A stretch of DNA of 64,000 nt from NCBI RefSeq assembly GCF_003610895.1, contig NZ_MCAS01000002.1:186001-250000 (forward strand). The letters are read 5' to 3'. Position 1 is the first letter of the stretch, and every line of letters starts with the position of its first letter. The notes beneath the pieces were generated by a model that ran no database searches, was not told where the DNA came from, and was given only the letters and a program-made list of their open reading frames with translations. Origin of the DNA: Paraburkholderia fungorum (GTDB taxonomy: Bacteria > Pseudomonadota > Gammaproteobacteria > Burkholderiales > Burkholderiaceae). The position numbers and the translations under genes were made by a program. Positions 1-8,547 of the stretch are shown one piece after another.

Positions 1-106
1 GCGATGCAGTGCGGTCGAGAAAGACGAACGCCATGCCGATTGGGTTGATGATGCTGATCAGCCCGGTGAAGCCAAACAGGATATCCGAGATCAGACTTTC
101 GACCAT
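1..106 (-). CDS. MarC family integral membrane protein, N-terminal fragment
   Basis: Only the first 35 codons are inside the window and the gene runs off its left edge. The peptide opens with a short hydrophilic stretch and then a hydrophobic helix containing NPIGMAFVFLDRT. An NPIG/FL.RT arrangement in the first membrane helix is typical of the MarC (UPF0056) family of inner-membrane proteins, whose transport role is unclear. The ATG at 106 is the first start after the divergent intergenic region. The gene is transcribed away from the DUF3311/symporter pair. The call rests on this short N-terminus only. Confidence 0.6.
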   Translation of the reverse strand, partial: MVESLISDILFGFTGLISIINPIGMAFVFLDRTAS

Positions 107-452
107 ATGCGATCCGTTTCGGGCAGCGGCTCGGGCGGCTTGATTGACTGACTGCCCACCCAGGCGCTACGCTGAGTTGAAGTACTGGACGCTTTGAGCG
201 ATCCAGATCGATGCTCGCGTTGCGTGGCTCAGATGATATCGCGGCGCGGCATGCAAATTTGAAAAAAAGGGGACGACTCAAGCCACGCGCGGCGTTGCAC
301 CGCAGCAGACCGGCACAAAAAGATGCGCACGCAACTTTCAGAAAGCCTACACTTTTTTGACTGACTTTACGCGCCCGAAGCATCAGGCATAAAGTCCTCA
401 GCGAAGCTGCACTTTCAACGAGACGTACTTACCGGTTCGAGGAGTTGCCCCT
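107..452. other. Divergent intergenic region, no gene seen
   Basis: This stretch separates the MarC-like gene (minus) from the DUF3311/symporter pair (plus). It has A-rich and T-rich patches near 260-270 and 351-358 that fit promoter DNA. I could not pair a convincing -35 and -10 at normal spacing. No open frame here has both a ribosome site and protein-like composition. Confidence 0.5.
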
Positions 453-668
453 ATGTTGCTTCGTGCACTCGCCGCGCTGCCGTTCATCGGCATTCTGCTC
501 GGCGTCCCGTTTGTGAATCGTGTCGAACCGCTGGTGTTCGGCATGCCATTCGTGCTGGCCTGGATCGTCATGTGGGTGGTCCTGAGCGCCATCATCATGG
601 CGATCGTCTATCGTCTGGATCCGAGCAACCGTCAGCTCGCCGCGGACGCCGAGGAGGCGCGATCATGA
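453..668 (+). CDS. DUF3311 small membrane protein, symporter partner
   Basis: A 71-residue protein with two hydrophobic helices (about residues 5-25 and 30-50) and a short charged tail. The pattern LPFIGILLGVPFVNRVEP followed by a W-rich second helix is what I know of the DUF3311 family. That family is usually encoded directly before a sodium:solute symporter and is assumed to be its small inner-membrane partner. The start has a good ribosome site (GAGGAG) about 9 bases upstream. Its stop overlaps the symporter start in an ATGA junction, so translational coupling is likely. Its biochemical role is unknown. Confidence 0.85.
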   Translation: MLLRALAALPFIGILLGVPFVNRVEPLVFGMPFVLAWIVMWVVLSAIIMAIVYRLDPSNRQLAADAEEARS

Positions 669-2137
669 GCGCACTCATCATCATTGCGGCCATAACGCTG
701 TTTGCGCTGTACCTGGGCGTGCGCGCGCGGCGCGGCCACGACATGAGTCTCGAACAATGGGCCGTGGGCGGGCGCAGTTTCGGCACGGCCTTCGTGTTCC
801 TGCTGATGGCGGGCGAGATCTACACGACCTTCACCTTCCTTGGCGGCAGCGGTTTTGCTTACGGCAAGGGCGCGCCGGTCTACTACATTCTTGCCTACGG
901 CACGCTCGCGTACATCATCTCGTACTGGATGCTGCCGCCAATCTGGCGTTACGCAAAAAATCACCGTCTCGTCTCGCAGCCGCACTTCTTCGCGCGCAAG
1001 TACGACAGCCCCGCGCTTGGCACCCTGGTCGCGCTGGTCGGCGTGGCCGCGCTGATCCCGTACCTCGTGCTGCAGCTCAAGGGCCTCGGCATCATCGTCG
1101 CGACCGCCTCGTATGGTGCGATCTCCTCGACTGCCGCCATCTGGATCGGCGCCGCGGTGGTGACAGCTTACGTGATGGTCTCCGGCGTGCGCGGCTCGGC
1201 GTGGAACTCGGTGGTGAAAGACATCCTGATTCTGGCGATCGTGCTGTTCCTCGGCATCTATTTGCCGTTGCACTACTACGGCGGCTTCAGCGACATGTTC
1301 CGCGCGATCGACGCCGCGCGCCCGGGCTTCCTGACCTTCCCGGCCAAGGGATCGAGCGTGATCTGGTTCCAGTCCACCGTGCTGCTGACGGCACTGGGCT
1401 TCTTCATGTGGCCGCACTCGTTCGGTTCGATTTTCACGGCGAAAGACGAGCGCATCTTCCGCCGCAATGCGATGGTGCTGCCGCTGTACCAGCTCATTCT
1501 GCTGTTCGTGTTCTTCGTGGGTTTTGCTGCAACGCTCAAGGTGCCTGGTCTGAAGGGCGGCGATATCGACCTGTCGCTGTTCCGCCTGTCGCTGCAGACT
1601 TTCGACCCGTGGTTCGTCGGCGTGATCGGCGCGGCGGGGATTCTGACGGCACTGGTGCCGGGATCGATGATTCTGACCTCGGCGTCAACCCTGCTTGCGA
1701 ACGACGTGTATCGCGGCATGGTGAGCCGCAATGCATCCGATGCGACGGTGACCAACCTCGCGCGCCTCCTCGTGCCGGTGGTGGCGCTGGTGGCTGTCGG
1801 CTTCACGCTGCACGGCGGCGAGACGATCGTGGCATTGCTGCTGATGGGCTACAGCTTCGTGACCCAGCTGTTTCCGGCGGTGATCTGCAGCTTGATGCCG
1901 CATAACCGGGCGACGAAGTACGGCGCGTTTTGCGGGATTCTGGCGGGTGTTGCTGTGGTGGCCCTGACCACTACCCTGCATCTGAGTATCGGCCAGTTGA
2001 TGCCGTTTTTGCCTGACTCGCTGAAGGATATCAATATCGGTTTCCTTGCATTGGCCGTGAACATCATCGTGTTTGTTGCAGTGAGCGCGGTGACGCAGCC
2101 GCGGCCGGCTGAGCAGACTCACGCGCCGGTGCATTGA
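665..2137 (+). CDS. Sodium:solute symporter family permease
   Basis: A 490-residue polytopic inner-membrane protein with about 13 hydrophobic segments, the usual size and topology of the SSS family. Family features visible are an early VGGR region, a GEIYTTFTFLGG helix, a KGLG motif after LVLQL, and a long run of hydrophobic helices to the C-terminus. Relatives paired with a DUF3311 protein carry monocarboxylates or other organic acids with sodium or protons. The substrate cannot be read from sequence. The ATG overlapping the upstream stop was chosen as start because an earlier in-frame methionine lies inside the DUF3311 gene. Confidence 0.9.
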   Translation: MSALIIIAAITLFALYLGVRARRGHDMSLEQWAVGGRSFGTAFVFLLMAGEIYTTFTFLGGSGFAYGKGAPVYYILAYGTLAYIISYWMLPPIWRYAKNHRLVSQPHFFARKYDSPALGTLVALVGVAALIPYLVLQLKGLGIIVATASYGAISSTAAIWIGAAVVTAYVMVSGVRGSAWNSVVKDILILAIVLFLGIYLPLHYYGGFSDMFRAIDAARPGFLTFPAKGSSVIWFQSTVLLTALGFFMWPHSFGSIFTAKDERIFRRNAMVLPLYQLILLFVFFVGFAATLKVPGLKGGDIDLSLFRLSLQTFDPWFVGVIGAAGILTALVPGSMILTSASTLLANDVYRGMVSRNASDATVTNLARLLVPVVALVAVGFTLHGGETIVALLLMGYSFVTQLFPAVICSLMPHNRATKYGAFCGILAGVAVVALTTTLHLSIGQLMPFLPDSLKDINIGFLALAVNIIVFVAVSAVTQPRPAEQTHAPVH

Positions 2138-2189
2138 GGAGGGGCCTGCGGCGCTTGTTGTTTGGGTGTGATTTTCTTGGGCTGTTTGC

Positions 2190-2545
2190 CTTGCGGTGTT
2201 GGCCTTTCCTTGATTTCTTAGTGGTCTATTAGTGTCGCCCCTGTGCGGGGCGGCACTTACTTTCTTTGCCGCCGCAAAGAAAGATAAGCAAAGAAAGCGG
2301 CTCACACCGCCAGCTCATAAGCGGGTCCCCCGCGCAGTCACGGTAGTGGTGCATCTGGAATCCGTGCTCTCGCACATTCGGCGCTCGTGACAAGGGCGTC
2401 ATACTTCCGGCGGCGCTTCGCGCGCCGACGTGCATTTCTTAAACCCGTTGTGTCGTGGTCATGGTTTTTTGCTCGCCTTTTGCTGGCGACCTGGGTCTGT
2501 CGTCGCGTCTTCGCCTGCATCGCGGTTGCCGCTGGTTGTAATCTG
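2190..2545. repeat. Paraburkholderia-type interspersed intergenic element with hairpins
   Basis: The 500-bp gap between the symporter and GST genes holds a structured non-coding block. Two hairpins are visible. One is CGCCCC/GGGGCG around 2236-2252. The other is a long A/T-rich stem in which CTTACTTTCTTTGC (2256-2269) pairs with GCAAAGAAAGATAAG (2274-2288), with one bulged base and a CGCC loop. From memory this block, followed by AAAGCGGCTCACACCGCCAG, recurs many times in Paraburkholderia genomes. No second copy lies in this window, so the repeat status cannot be shown here. The short open frames inside it look spurious. Confidence 0.55.
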
Positions 2546-2643
2546 GTTTCCCCTCTTCTCTCGGGTACGAGGCTTTCGCGAATCGCGCTAGACTACGCTC
2601 CGGTTAAAGCCGATCAATTCGAATAAGCATGCGGAGCGGATAA

Positions 2644-3291
2644 ATGAGCTACCTTCTTTGCTACTCGCCGGGCGCGGCCAGCATGCCGGTCCACTGGATG
2701 CTGATAGAAATGGGCATCCCATTCGAGACCCGCCTTGTCGATATCAATGTCGGCAATCAGCACGACCCTGAGTATCTGCGGCTGAATCCGTCTGGCCGCG
2801 TGCCCACCCTGGTGGTGGACGGCACGCCGCGCCACGAGTCGGCTGCGTTGCTCATGCTGTTGGCCGAGCGCCATCCTGAAGCCGCCCTCGCCCCCGAGCC
2901 AGGCTCCGCTGAGCGCGCGGCGTGGCTGGAACTGATGATCTATCTGGCCAACACGCTGCTGCCCGCCATGCGGGACTGGTTCTATGCGGACGTCGACGGG
3001 GAACCTGCTGGTTCCGAGGCAGTTCAGGCGCTTGCGCGACGCCGCATCGAAGAAACCTGTGACCGGTTCAACGCCGAGCTCGCCGACGGGCGCGAATATC
3101 TGGTCGGCGGCAAGCTCAGCACGGCCGATTTCCTCGCGGTCGTACTGATGCGTTGGACACGCAATATGCCCCGGCCGGCACTCGGTTGGCCGCATCTCGC
3201 GCGCTATATCCGTGCACTGCGCGCACGGCCCGCATTCATCGAATTGAATGCGCGCGAGGGGCTCACGGAATGGCGCAATCAGGACGATTGA
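2644..3291 (+). CDS. Glutathione S-transferase family protein
   Basis: A 215-residue cytosolic protein with the two-domain GST layout. The thioredoxin-like N-domain (about 1-80) has YSPGAAS at the position of the glutathione-activating residue, then the cis-proline segment GRVPTLVVDG and an HESAALLMLL motif that binds the gamma-glutamyl group. The helical C-domain (about 90-205) includes the family motif around GGKLSTADFLAV. The length is normal. It stands alone between a repeat element and a convergent gene, so the substrate is not indicated. AGCGGATAA before the ATG is a modest ribosome site. Confidence 0.88.
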   Translation: MSYLLCYSPGAASMPVHWMLIEMGIPFETRLVDINVGNQHDPEYLRLNPSGRVPTLVVDGTPRHESAALLMLLAERHPEAALAPEPGSAERAAWLELMIYLANTLLPAMRDWFYADVDGEPAGSEAVQALARRRIEETCDRFNAELADGREYLVGGKLSTADFLAVVLMRWTRNMPRPALGWPHLARYIRALRARPAFIELNAREGLTEWRNQDD

Positions 3292-3303
3292 GGTCCGCGC
3301 AAC

Positions 3304-4200
3304 TCAATGGCCGCCGGTGGTAGCCGGACAATCGGCGGCACCGGCAGGCCGTGAAAAACCCTGGTTGGTTCGCGAGCCGACGATCACAATCCCGCGTGAA
3401 ATCCCGCTGACGGTATCGACCGCGAGAGCTGCCGCGTAGAGTTGCGTGACCGGCACCCACGCCGCCGGATACTTGTAGCGCGCAACATCCAGAAGCAGCG
3501 CGCTATCGCTCGCGGCGTCGTAGGCGGCAAGTGGCGACCAGTGGCCACCGCCTGCTTCGCCTATCTCCACCCGCCGGAAGTTCAGTAACGCAAAGCGGTC
3601 GCTGTGGCTCGTCGTGTCGCGAATCAGATCGCGAAACTGGCCGAGCGTCAGATCGCTGGCATGAAACGCCTTCACCTCGACAGGAAATGCGTTCAGGGCT
3701 GCGCTGAGCTGGTCGAGCGTCATGCCCTCCTTCGATACCTGTGCGGCGTTGGCCACCTGGGGATCGATGCCGCGAAAGAAATCCTCTTGCGAGAAATAAG
3801 GGAAATCCGGGTACAGTGTCGATGCAGGGCGGCGGATGCCCAAGGCATTGAGCACCATCACCGACGTCGCGACCGAACAGTAGGCCTCGTTGCGCTGCGT
3901 TTCGAAGTATTGCGATAGCGGCCAGTACGATTGCTTATGCGCGGTGGCCATCAACCGCTTCTGGCCCGCCGGCTGCGTCAACACGGTGAGGTTTGGCGGA
4001 ACAGGGAGCGGCCCGTCGGCACGGTGGACCGCAACCGGTGCGGGAGCTTGCGGTGAATCCTGGCTGACAGCTTGACCTGCAGTCTGATTTGCAGCCGGTG
4101 GCAGCGGCGCGCAGGCCGCCAGGGCTGCCGCGAGCACGGCGACGATCCGCGCAGGCCGGCTTAAGCGCTCCATGGCGCGCGTCAACGAATATCTGGACAT
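3304..4200 (-). CDS. Phytochelatin synthase-like cysteine protease, lipoprotein
   Basis: A 298-residue predicted lipoprotein with signal helix, lipobox ALAAC (Cys30), a proline/glutamine-rich linker to about residue 90, and a papain-like domain of the phytochelatin synthase family. The expected triad is visible: Cys108 in QRNEAYCSVAT, His220 in GGGHWSPLAAYD and Asp238 in LLLDVARYKYP. Bacterial members cleave glycine from glutathione, and some make short phytochelatins. A periplasmic, outer-membrane-tethered position is predicted. The ATG at 4200 has GGAAGGG five bases upstream. An in-frame ATG 19 codons earlier lacks such a site and would bury the signal peptide. No metal-resistance genes flank it. 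Confidence 0.85.
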   Translation of the reverse strand: MSRYSLTRAMERLSRPARIVAVLAAALAACAPLPPAANQTAGQAVSQDSPQAPAPVAVHRADGPLPVPPNLTVLTQPAGQKRLMATAHKQSYWPLSQYFETQRNEAYCSVATSVMVLNALGIRRPASTLYPDFPYFSQEDFFRGIDPQVANAAQVSKEGMTLDQLSAALNAFPVEVKAFHASDLTLGQFRDLIRDTTSHSDRFALLNFRRVEIGEAGGGHWSPLAAYDAASDSALLLDVARYKYPAAWVPVTQLYAAALAVDTVSGISRGIVIVGSRTNQGFSRPAGAADCPATTGGH

Positions 4201-4431
4201 TAACCCTTCCGTTGCGGATGACTTCGGAACGACTTCAAGCGTGCCGGCGTATTTCATTGCCTGGCGGCAAGCCCTGATTTTTTAACACGAAATAAGTTGG
4301 CGCGTGAAGTTTGCCCGTGGGGCGCGGGTTATGCAGCCCCTTGCTATACTCGCGCGGGCAAATTCTGGAGCGCGCGGCCGAAGCCTTTATCGGCAGCGCT
4401 CACAGCTAATTCAAGTAAATCGGATTCGAAA

Positions 4432-4728
4432 ATGAGCGACTTAACAAGCGCCGCGTGTGAAGCAGAATGCAAGCCCGGCTCCGCGGGGGCATTCGATGAA
4501 AAACAAAATCAATCCAGCGGAACCGATGCACCGATTGCGACGGTTCCTTCGCCTTGCATCGACATCTGCAAAATCGACGGCAATACGGGTTTGTGCATCG
4601 GCTGTCTGCGCACACGCGACGAAATTCGCGGGTGGAAGAATCTGCCCGACGCGCAGCGCATCCAGATGATCGACGAACTGTCGCGCCGCAAATCGAAGCT
4701 GGAAACCGAGAACGCCGAAGCGCCCTAA
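4432..4728 (+). CDS. DUF1289 cysteine-cluster protein
   Basis: A 98-residue soluble protein. The C-terminal half carries the DUF1289 signature PSPCIDICKIDGNTGLCIGCLRT, with four cysteines spaced as a small metal- or FeS-binding knuckle, then the usual RDEIRGWKNL helix. The first 40 residues are unrelated, low in order and rich in Ser, Ala and Glu. Family function is unknown. The ATG at 4432 is chosen because upstream in-frame sequence is not protein-like. It ends just before a G/C palindrome and the convergent diguanylate cyclase gene. Confidence 0.85.
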   Translation: MSDLTSAACEAECKPGSAGAFDEKQNQSSGTDAPIATVPSPCIDICKIDGNTGLCIGCLRTRDEIRGWKNLPDAQRIQMIDELSRRKSKLETENAEAP

Positions 4729-4776
4729 GACCCCGGGGTCCCGGGGTCCTGAGGTCGGCATCATCTAACGCACGCA

Positions 4777-5922
4777 TCAACGTTCCGCGCCGGCGAACGC
4801 GTAACTGTTCTTGCCACTGCGCTTGACCTGGTACATCGCCTCGTCGGCGCACGCTACGAGGCGATGGTAGTCGTCAACGGGATCGGGAAAGCTGGCAATG
4901 CCGATGCTGGCGCGCACTCCGCCGACGCCTATCTCCTTGTCCGTTTGAACCACGCAGGCAATCAGCCGCCGGGCGATTTCGCCCAGCTCCGCGTTCGTCG
5001 AAAATTCACGCACCAGCACGGCAAATTCGTCGCCGCCGATCCGTGCAACCACATCGCCTTTGCGCACCGACTCACGAAAGCGCTTCGACACCGCGATCAG
5101 AAATTCATCGCCCACGCGGTGGCCAAGCGAGTCGTTGACGTGCTTGAATCCATCCAGATCGACATACAGCACGGCGATTCTGCAGGGCCTTGCCAAAGCG
5201 CGCGAAGTCGTCGCGGCCTCGTCGAGCGAGGCAAACAGGTTGCGCCGGTTCGGCAAGCCGGTCATCGCGTCGTGCAGTGCGGCCCATTCGAATTCGTACG
5301 ACCTGCCCGCCAGCATGCGATTCCGTTTCGCGTACATCCCAAGCGCGGTGATGAGCATGCAGAACAGCAAGGCCGCCGAGGCGATCAGCGTGCGCGCAAT
5401 GTGGGCAATGCGCACGCGCACGTCGGCGTTGTCAGCGTCGCGTTGCGCTCGCCACCAGGCCGACACGCTGTCGAGTACGGCATCCGTGTCGCGCAGGTCG
5501 GCGTCGGGTGAGAGCGAGGACGCAGGCAAACGCGGTGCCGCCGACGGACTTGCATTGACCAGCGCCGCGAGTGACGCGAGGCGATGAGCCAGTTCGGCCC
5601 GTGCCTGCCGATATCCGTTGGCTCCAGATTGCGCGGCGTCGGGCAGTTGCTGCCAGATGCCGACCGCGTTGCGAGCACTCTCCGCGCGTTCGACCGCATC
5701 GAGAACGAGCCCCGCGTATTCCTGCTTCAGCTGATCGGAAAAGATCGTGCGGATCTGCAGCGCCAGATACAGCAGACCGATCAGCAGACAAATCAGCGCG
5801 GCGGTGCCGATCACCGCCGGGCCGGGCCTGAAGCGGCTGGCGAGCGCACGCCCGCCCGCGGCGAACGGGGTACGCGTTCGATCAGGGATGCGAATAGAGG
5901 TCTTGCTGGCTTCCGGTGCCAT
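4777..5922 (-). CDS. Membrane-anchored diguanylate cyclase (GGDEF)
   Basis: A 381-residue inner-membrane protein that should make cyclic di-GMP from two GTP. Two transmembrane helices (about 37-57 and 178-198) bracket a roughly 120-residue alpha-helical periplasmic sensor region. The C-terminal GGDEF domain has an intact active site, RIGGDEFAVL (GGDEF at 296-300). It also has an RxxD inhibitory site (RKGD, 287-290) exactly five residues upstream, so product inhibition is expected. There is no EAL domain. The start overlaps the 3' end of the upstream unknown gene by 41 bases, which suggests co-transcription. The periplasmic ligand is unknown. Confidence 0.92.
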   Translation of the reverse strand: MAPEASKTSIRIPDRTRTPFAAGGRALASRFRPGPAVIGTAALICLLIGLLYLALQIRTIFSDQLKQEYAGLVLDAVERAESARNAVGIWQQLPDAAQSGANGYRQARAELAHRLASLAALVNASPSAAPRLPASSLSPDADLRDTDAVLDSVSAWWRAQRDADNADVRVRIAHIARTLIASAALLFCMLITALGMYAKRNRMLAGRSYEFEWAALHDAMTGLPNRRNLFASLDEAATTSRALARPCRIAVLYVDLDGFKHVNDSLGHRVGDEFLIAVSKRFRESVRKGDVVARIGGDEFAVLVREFSTNAELGEIARRLIACVVQTDKEIGVGGVRASIGIASFPDPVDDYHRLVACADEAMYQVKRSGKNSYAFAGAER

Positions 5923-6562
5923 GCTGACGGTAACTCACGCGACGAAAGAACGAACCCATCCGGGCAAACAGACTGCTCTTGTGCCTCGTGTTGACCGTCG
6001 AAGCAGCGCGGCGATCCGGCTGCGCGAGATGCGCACCCTTGCCCGAGCGGCCGCCTCCCAATGGCTGCGCGCCAGGATTCGAGGGAGAAGCCGCGTGGAG
6101 AACAGCAGGGACAGAAGACGCACCCTGGTCTGGGTCGGCGACGACAGTTTGGCTAAGCACGGGCGCGGGAGGTCGCGTAACCGGCCCGAACCACGAAGCC
6201 TGTTTTTCGCCCGCTTCTTCTGTGGCCGGCGCGGCCGCTGTTGCCTGCATGGAAGCGGTTGTCCGTGCAGGCGGTGCAATCGACTCCGCGCCGACCTGCC
6301 CTGCCACCTTTGGCGCAGCCGTGCCGAGCGCCTGCCGCGCACCCGCGATGGCGTCGGCATACCTTTGCTGGTCGTGGTTGAACCAGACACCGTACGCGAC
6401 CGTACCCACCACTCCCACAGCCAGCGCGCTTGCCGTTGCAACGCACAGTGCGAGACGGCCGAATCGCACGGGCGGCGTCGCAGCCTGGCGCTCACCGCCG
6501 GCGTCGAAGCGAGTATCCGGGCTCTCTACAGCAGATTTGGGCAAGTCGGTATCGTTGAACAT
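5882..6562 (-). CDS. Unknown single-pass membrane protein upstream of diguanylate cyclase
   Basis: A 226-residue protein that I do not recognise. A roughly 40-residue cytoplasmic leader is followed by one transmembrane helix (LALCVATASALAVGVVGTVAYGVW). After it comes a short helix with DQQRYADAIAGARQAL and a long Ala/Pro/Gly-rich, probably disordered tail ending in a basic segment. The layout resembles small periplasmic sensor or cell-envelope proteins, but no domain can be named. The ATG at 6562 has GGAGAG upstream, and an in-frame ATG at 6595 has a poorer site. Its end overlaps the cyclase gene by 41 bases, so a functional link with cyclic di-GMP signalling is a guess from position. Confidence 0.65.
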   Translation of the reverse strand: MFNDTDLPKSAVESPDTRFDAGGERQAATPPVRFGRLALCVATASALAVGVVGTVAYGVWFNHDQQRYADAIAGARQALGTAAPKVAGQVGAESIAPPARTTASMQATAAAPATEEAGEKQASWFGPVTRPPAPVLSQTVVADPDQGASSVPAVLHAASPSNPGAQPLGGGRSGKGAHLAQPDRRAASTVNTRHKSSLFARMGSFFRRVSYRQHGTGSQQDLYSHP

Positions 6563-6973
6563 CGCAACACTCTCCGGAATCCCCAGGTCTGACATATCGG
6601 CCAGACTTTGTTCACACGATTCAGCGGTGATCGATCTGGACCCGTTCAAAGAACTTATTCCGCTCGCGGGGTAGCGGCAATACGGCAATGCTGCGCTTTA
6701 AACGGAAGTTTGGCGAGTCCGGCGCGCGTCGATAAGACAGGTAAAAGATTCAACAACGTCTGTATTCACGAGCGATGTCGCGAGCACTTGCCGTGTCGCT
6801 TCAAGCCGGGCTTGCGGGAACGATGCGAGCATGCGCAGCGCTTCTGCGTCACGCAATAAACACGCCAGCAGGAAGGCCGATCATGGATCGCCACCGCTTA
6901 AAACGCGATGCACGGCTCGTGGGCGCATAGCGCCCACGCCGGATCGCGCACCTATTGCATACCCATTGCCCAC
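6563..6973. other. Intergenic stretch, nothing recognised
   Basis: About 410 bases between the membrane unknown and the convergent end of the cupredoxin gene. It holds short open frames on both strands, but none has a ribosome site or a protein-like composition. I see no hairpin, repeat or RNA feature that I can support. Confidence 0.5.
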
Positions 6974-7318
6974 CTACTGCACGGTGATCGTTTCTTTCAT
7001 GTTTGGATGGATGCCGCAGAACACCTTGTAGACGCCAGGCTTGTCGAACTTGAACTGGTACGTATCGTTCTGATCGAGCGCGGCGGAGCGAAACATGCCC
7101 GCGTCGTTCACGACGGTGTGTGGTTCGCCGTCGAGATTTTTCCATGTCACGGTCGAGCCGGCCTTGACGGTCAGCTCCATTGGCGAAAACATGAAGTTCT
7201 TGATAACTACCGTGCCGGGTGTCTGCGCCCGTGCAACGGAAAATCCGGCCGATGCGGCGAGAAGTACCGAGCTGCCGAACAGCACCAAAAAAGCTCGCCG
7301 AATAGAATTATTTCGCAT
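6974..7318 (-). CDS. Periplasmic cupredoxin (amicyanin/plastocyanin-like)
   Basis: A 114-residue exported protein. The signal peptide ends near SVARAQ. The mature part is a single cupredoxin barrel with type 1 copper ligands: His in GEPHTVV, and the C-terminal Cys-His-Met set in VFCGIHPNMKETITV. It should bind one copper and either carry electrons or hold copper in the periplasm. The ATG at 7318 has GGAG seven bases upstream, while an in-frame ATG 11 codons earlier sits before the signal peptide. It lies 33 bases after the metallophosphoesterase gene on the same strand and is probably co-transcribed. Confidence 0.9.
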   Translation of the reverse strand: MRNNSIRRAFLVLFGSSVLLAASAGFSVARAQTPGTVVIKNFMFSPMELTVKAGSTVTWKNLDGEPHTVVNDAGMFRSAALDQNDTYQFKFDKPGVYKVFCGIHPNMKETITVQ

Positions 7319-7351
7319 AACTGATCTCCATGAATAAATAAGATTCTGCAA

Positions 7352-8284
7352 TCAAACGAGTGTCGTATCGTCGAGCGTCGCCTTGAGCGGATGACGTTCG
7401 ATCTTGATGCTGGTCACGCCGAGCATCTTGGGAAGTTGATCGCTCGCTACCGTGAGCGGTCCGGGGCCGGGACCGTTGCCAGCGGTCGGCTGCGGATAGG
7501 CTGTGGAGCGGGCGGTATGGAAAGTGATATTGCCTTCGACCTTCGAGACGATCTGATGAATATGACCGTTCAGCACGGTCACCGAACCAAAGCGCTTCAG
7601 ATAGCTCATGGCCTGGCCGGCGTCGCCCGTGCCCCACCCCCACGGTTCGTAAATCGTCCACATCGGCATATGGGCGAAAACGACGATCGGCGTGCTGGAG
7701 GAGCGTCCTTTCAGGTCATTTTCGAGCCACGCGAGTTGATCGTCACCGAGACCACCCAGTCCGTTAGGCTTGAAATGCATCACGTTCACGAGCGCGACGA
7801 AGTGCACGCCGTTGTGGTCGAAGCTGTAATAGCCTTTATTGTCCGAAGCCTTGCCGAAGCGGCTGAAGTATTCCGTTCCAGGGCCGTCCGTCACGTCGTG
7901 TTCGCCCGGCACGGTGTGGAGCTCCGTGATATTCAGCCCTGACATCAACTGCGCGGCGAGATCGAATTCCGCCGGTTTCGAAAGATGCGTGATATCGCCC
8001 GTGTGGATGGTCAGCGCGGGCTTGACCGGCATGGCATTGACGTAGTCGATCGTTTGCTTGAGCGTGCCCGCGACGTCCGGGTTGGCTTCCTTATTGAAAC
8101 CGATGTGCGAATCGCTGATTTGCAGGAAAAGCGGCACGCCCATCGATTTCGCGTCGGCCGCAAGCGCCAGTTCCACGGGGGTGAGAATGCCGCCCGCAAG
8201 AACGAACACCGTGCCTACGCCACCGAAAGCGAGACATTTCAGAGCGCCACGGCGGGATGGGTTGAATGAATGATGTGACGACAT
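7352..8284 (-). CDS. TAT-exported metallophosphoesterase
   Basis: A 310-residue secreted calcineurin-type phosphoesterase. A twin-arginine-type leader (SRRGALKCLAFGG) precedes a hydrophobic core ending around ALAADA. The metal-binding motifs appear in order: QISDSHIG, HTGDITH, PGEHD (the usual Asn of GNHD is Glu here), FAHMPMW and LNGHIHQ. The substrate is unknown. Export as a folded, metal-loaded enzyme fits the TAT leader. The ATG at 8284 has GAGGTC upstream. It is the first gene of a two-gene unit with a cupredoxin. I recall similar pairings elsewhere but do not know of an established joint function. Confidence 0.88.
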   Translation of the reverse strand: MSSHHSFNPSRRGALKCLAFGGVGTVFVLAGGILTPVELALAADAKSMGVPLFLQISDSHIGFNKEANPDVAGTLKQTIDYVNAMPVKPALTIHTGDITHLSKPAEFDLAAQLMSGLNITELHTVPGEHDVTDGPGTEYFSRFGKASDNKGYYSFDHNGVHFVALVNVMHFKPNGLGGLGDDQLAWLENDLKGRSSSTPIVVFAHMPMWTIYEPWGWGTGDAGQAMSYLKRFGSVTVLNGHIHQIVSKVEGNITFHTARSTAYPQPTAGNGPGPGPLTVASDQLPKMLGVTSIKIERHPLKATLDDTTLV

Positions 8285-8547
8285 GTTGACCTCACGATAA
8301 GGATTCGCAGGCAAACCGCGGGATCATCCGGCGGGCCTCACGACTCGGTTCACCTGCAAGACTGCGGCACCGGCGGTTTTATTCCAGCGAAGATGAAATT
8401 AGTGCCGCTCAGCGAATTCGGACGCTCAGGCTGTTATGTCCCGCCTCCCCACGCGACCGGCGCAACCCGCACAAGCGGGTCAAGGCGGGAATAGCCATGG
8501 CGCGGCCGCAGTCTTACAGGTGAGGGAATCTGAAAGGAGAAATCGAC

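Noticed and set aside
357..396. Possible sigma70 promoter with TTGACT before the DUF3311 gene
   Set aside because: The only -10-like sequence downstream is about 25 bases away, which is too far for a normal spacer.
632..1417. Long minus-strand frame opposite the symporter gene, and similar long antisense frames elsewhere (for example 9622-11904 plus and 20409-22421 minus)
   Set aside because: These are rich in Arg, His, Ala and Gln, as expected for antisense frames of high-GC genes. The opposite strand has clear families.
2338..2626. Short open frames inside the intergenic repeat element
   Set aside because: They lie on the structured repeat, on both strands, and look like chance frames in G/C-rich DNA.
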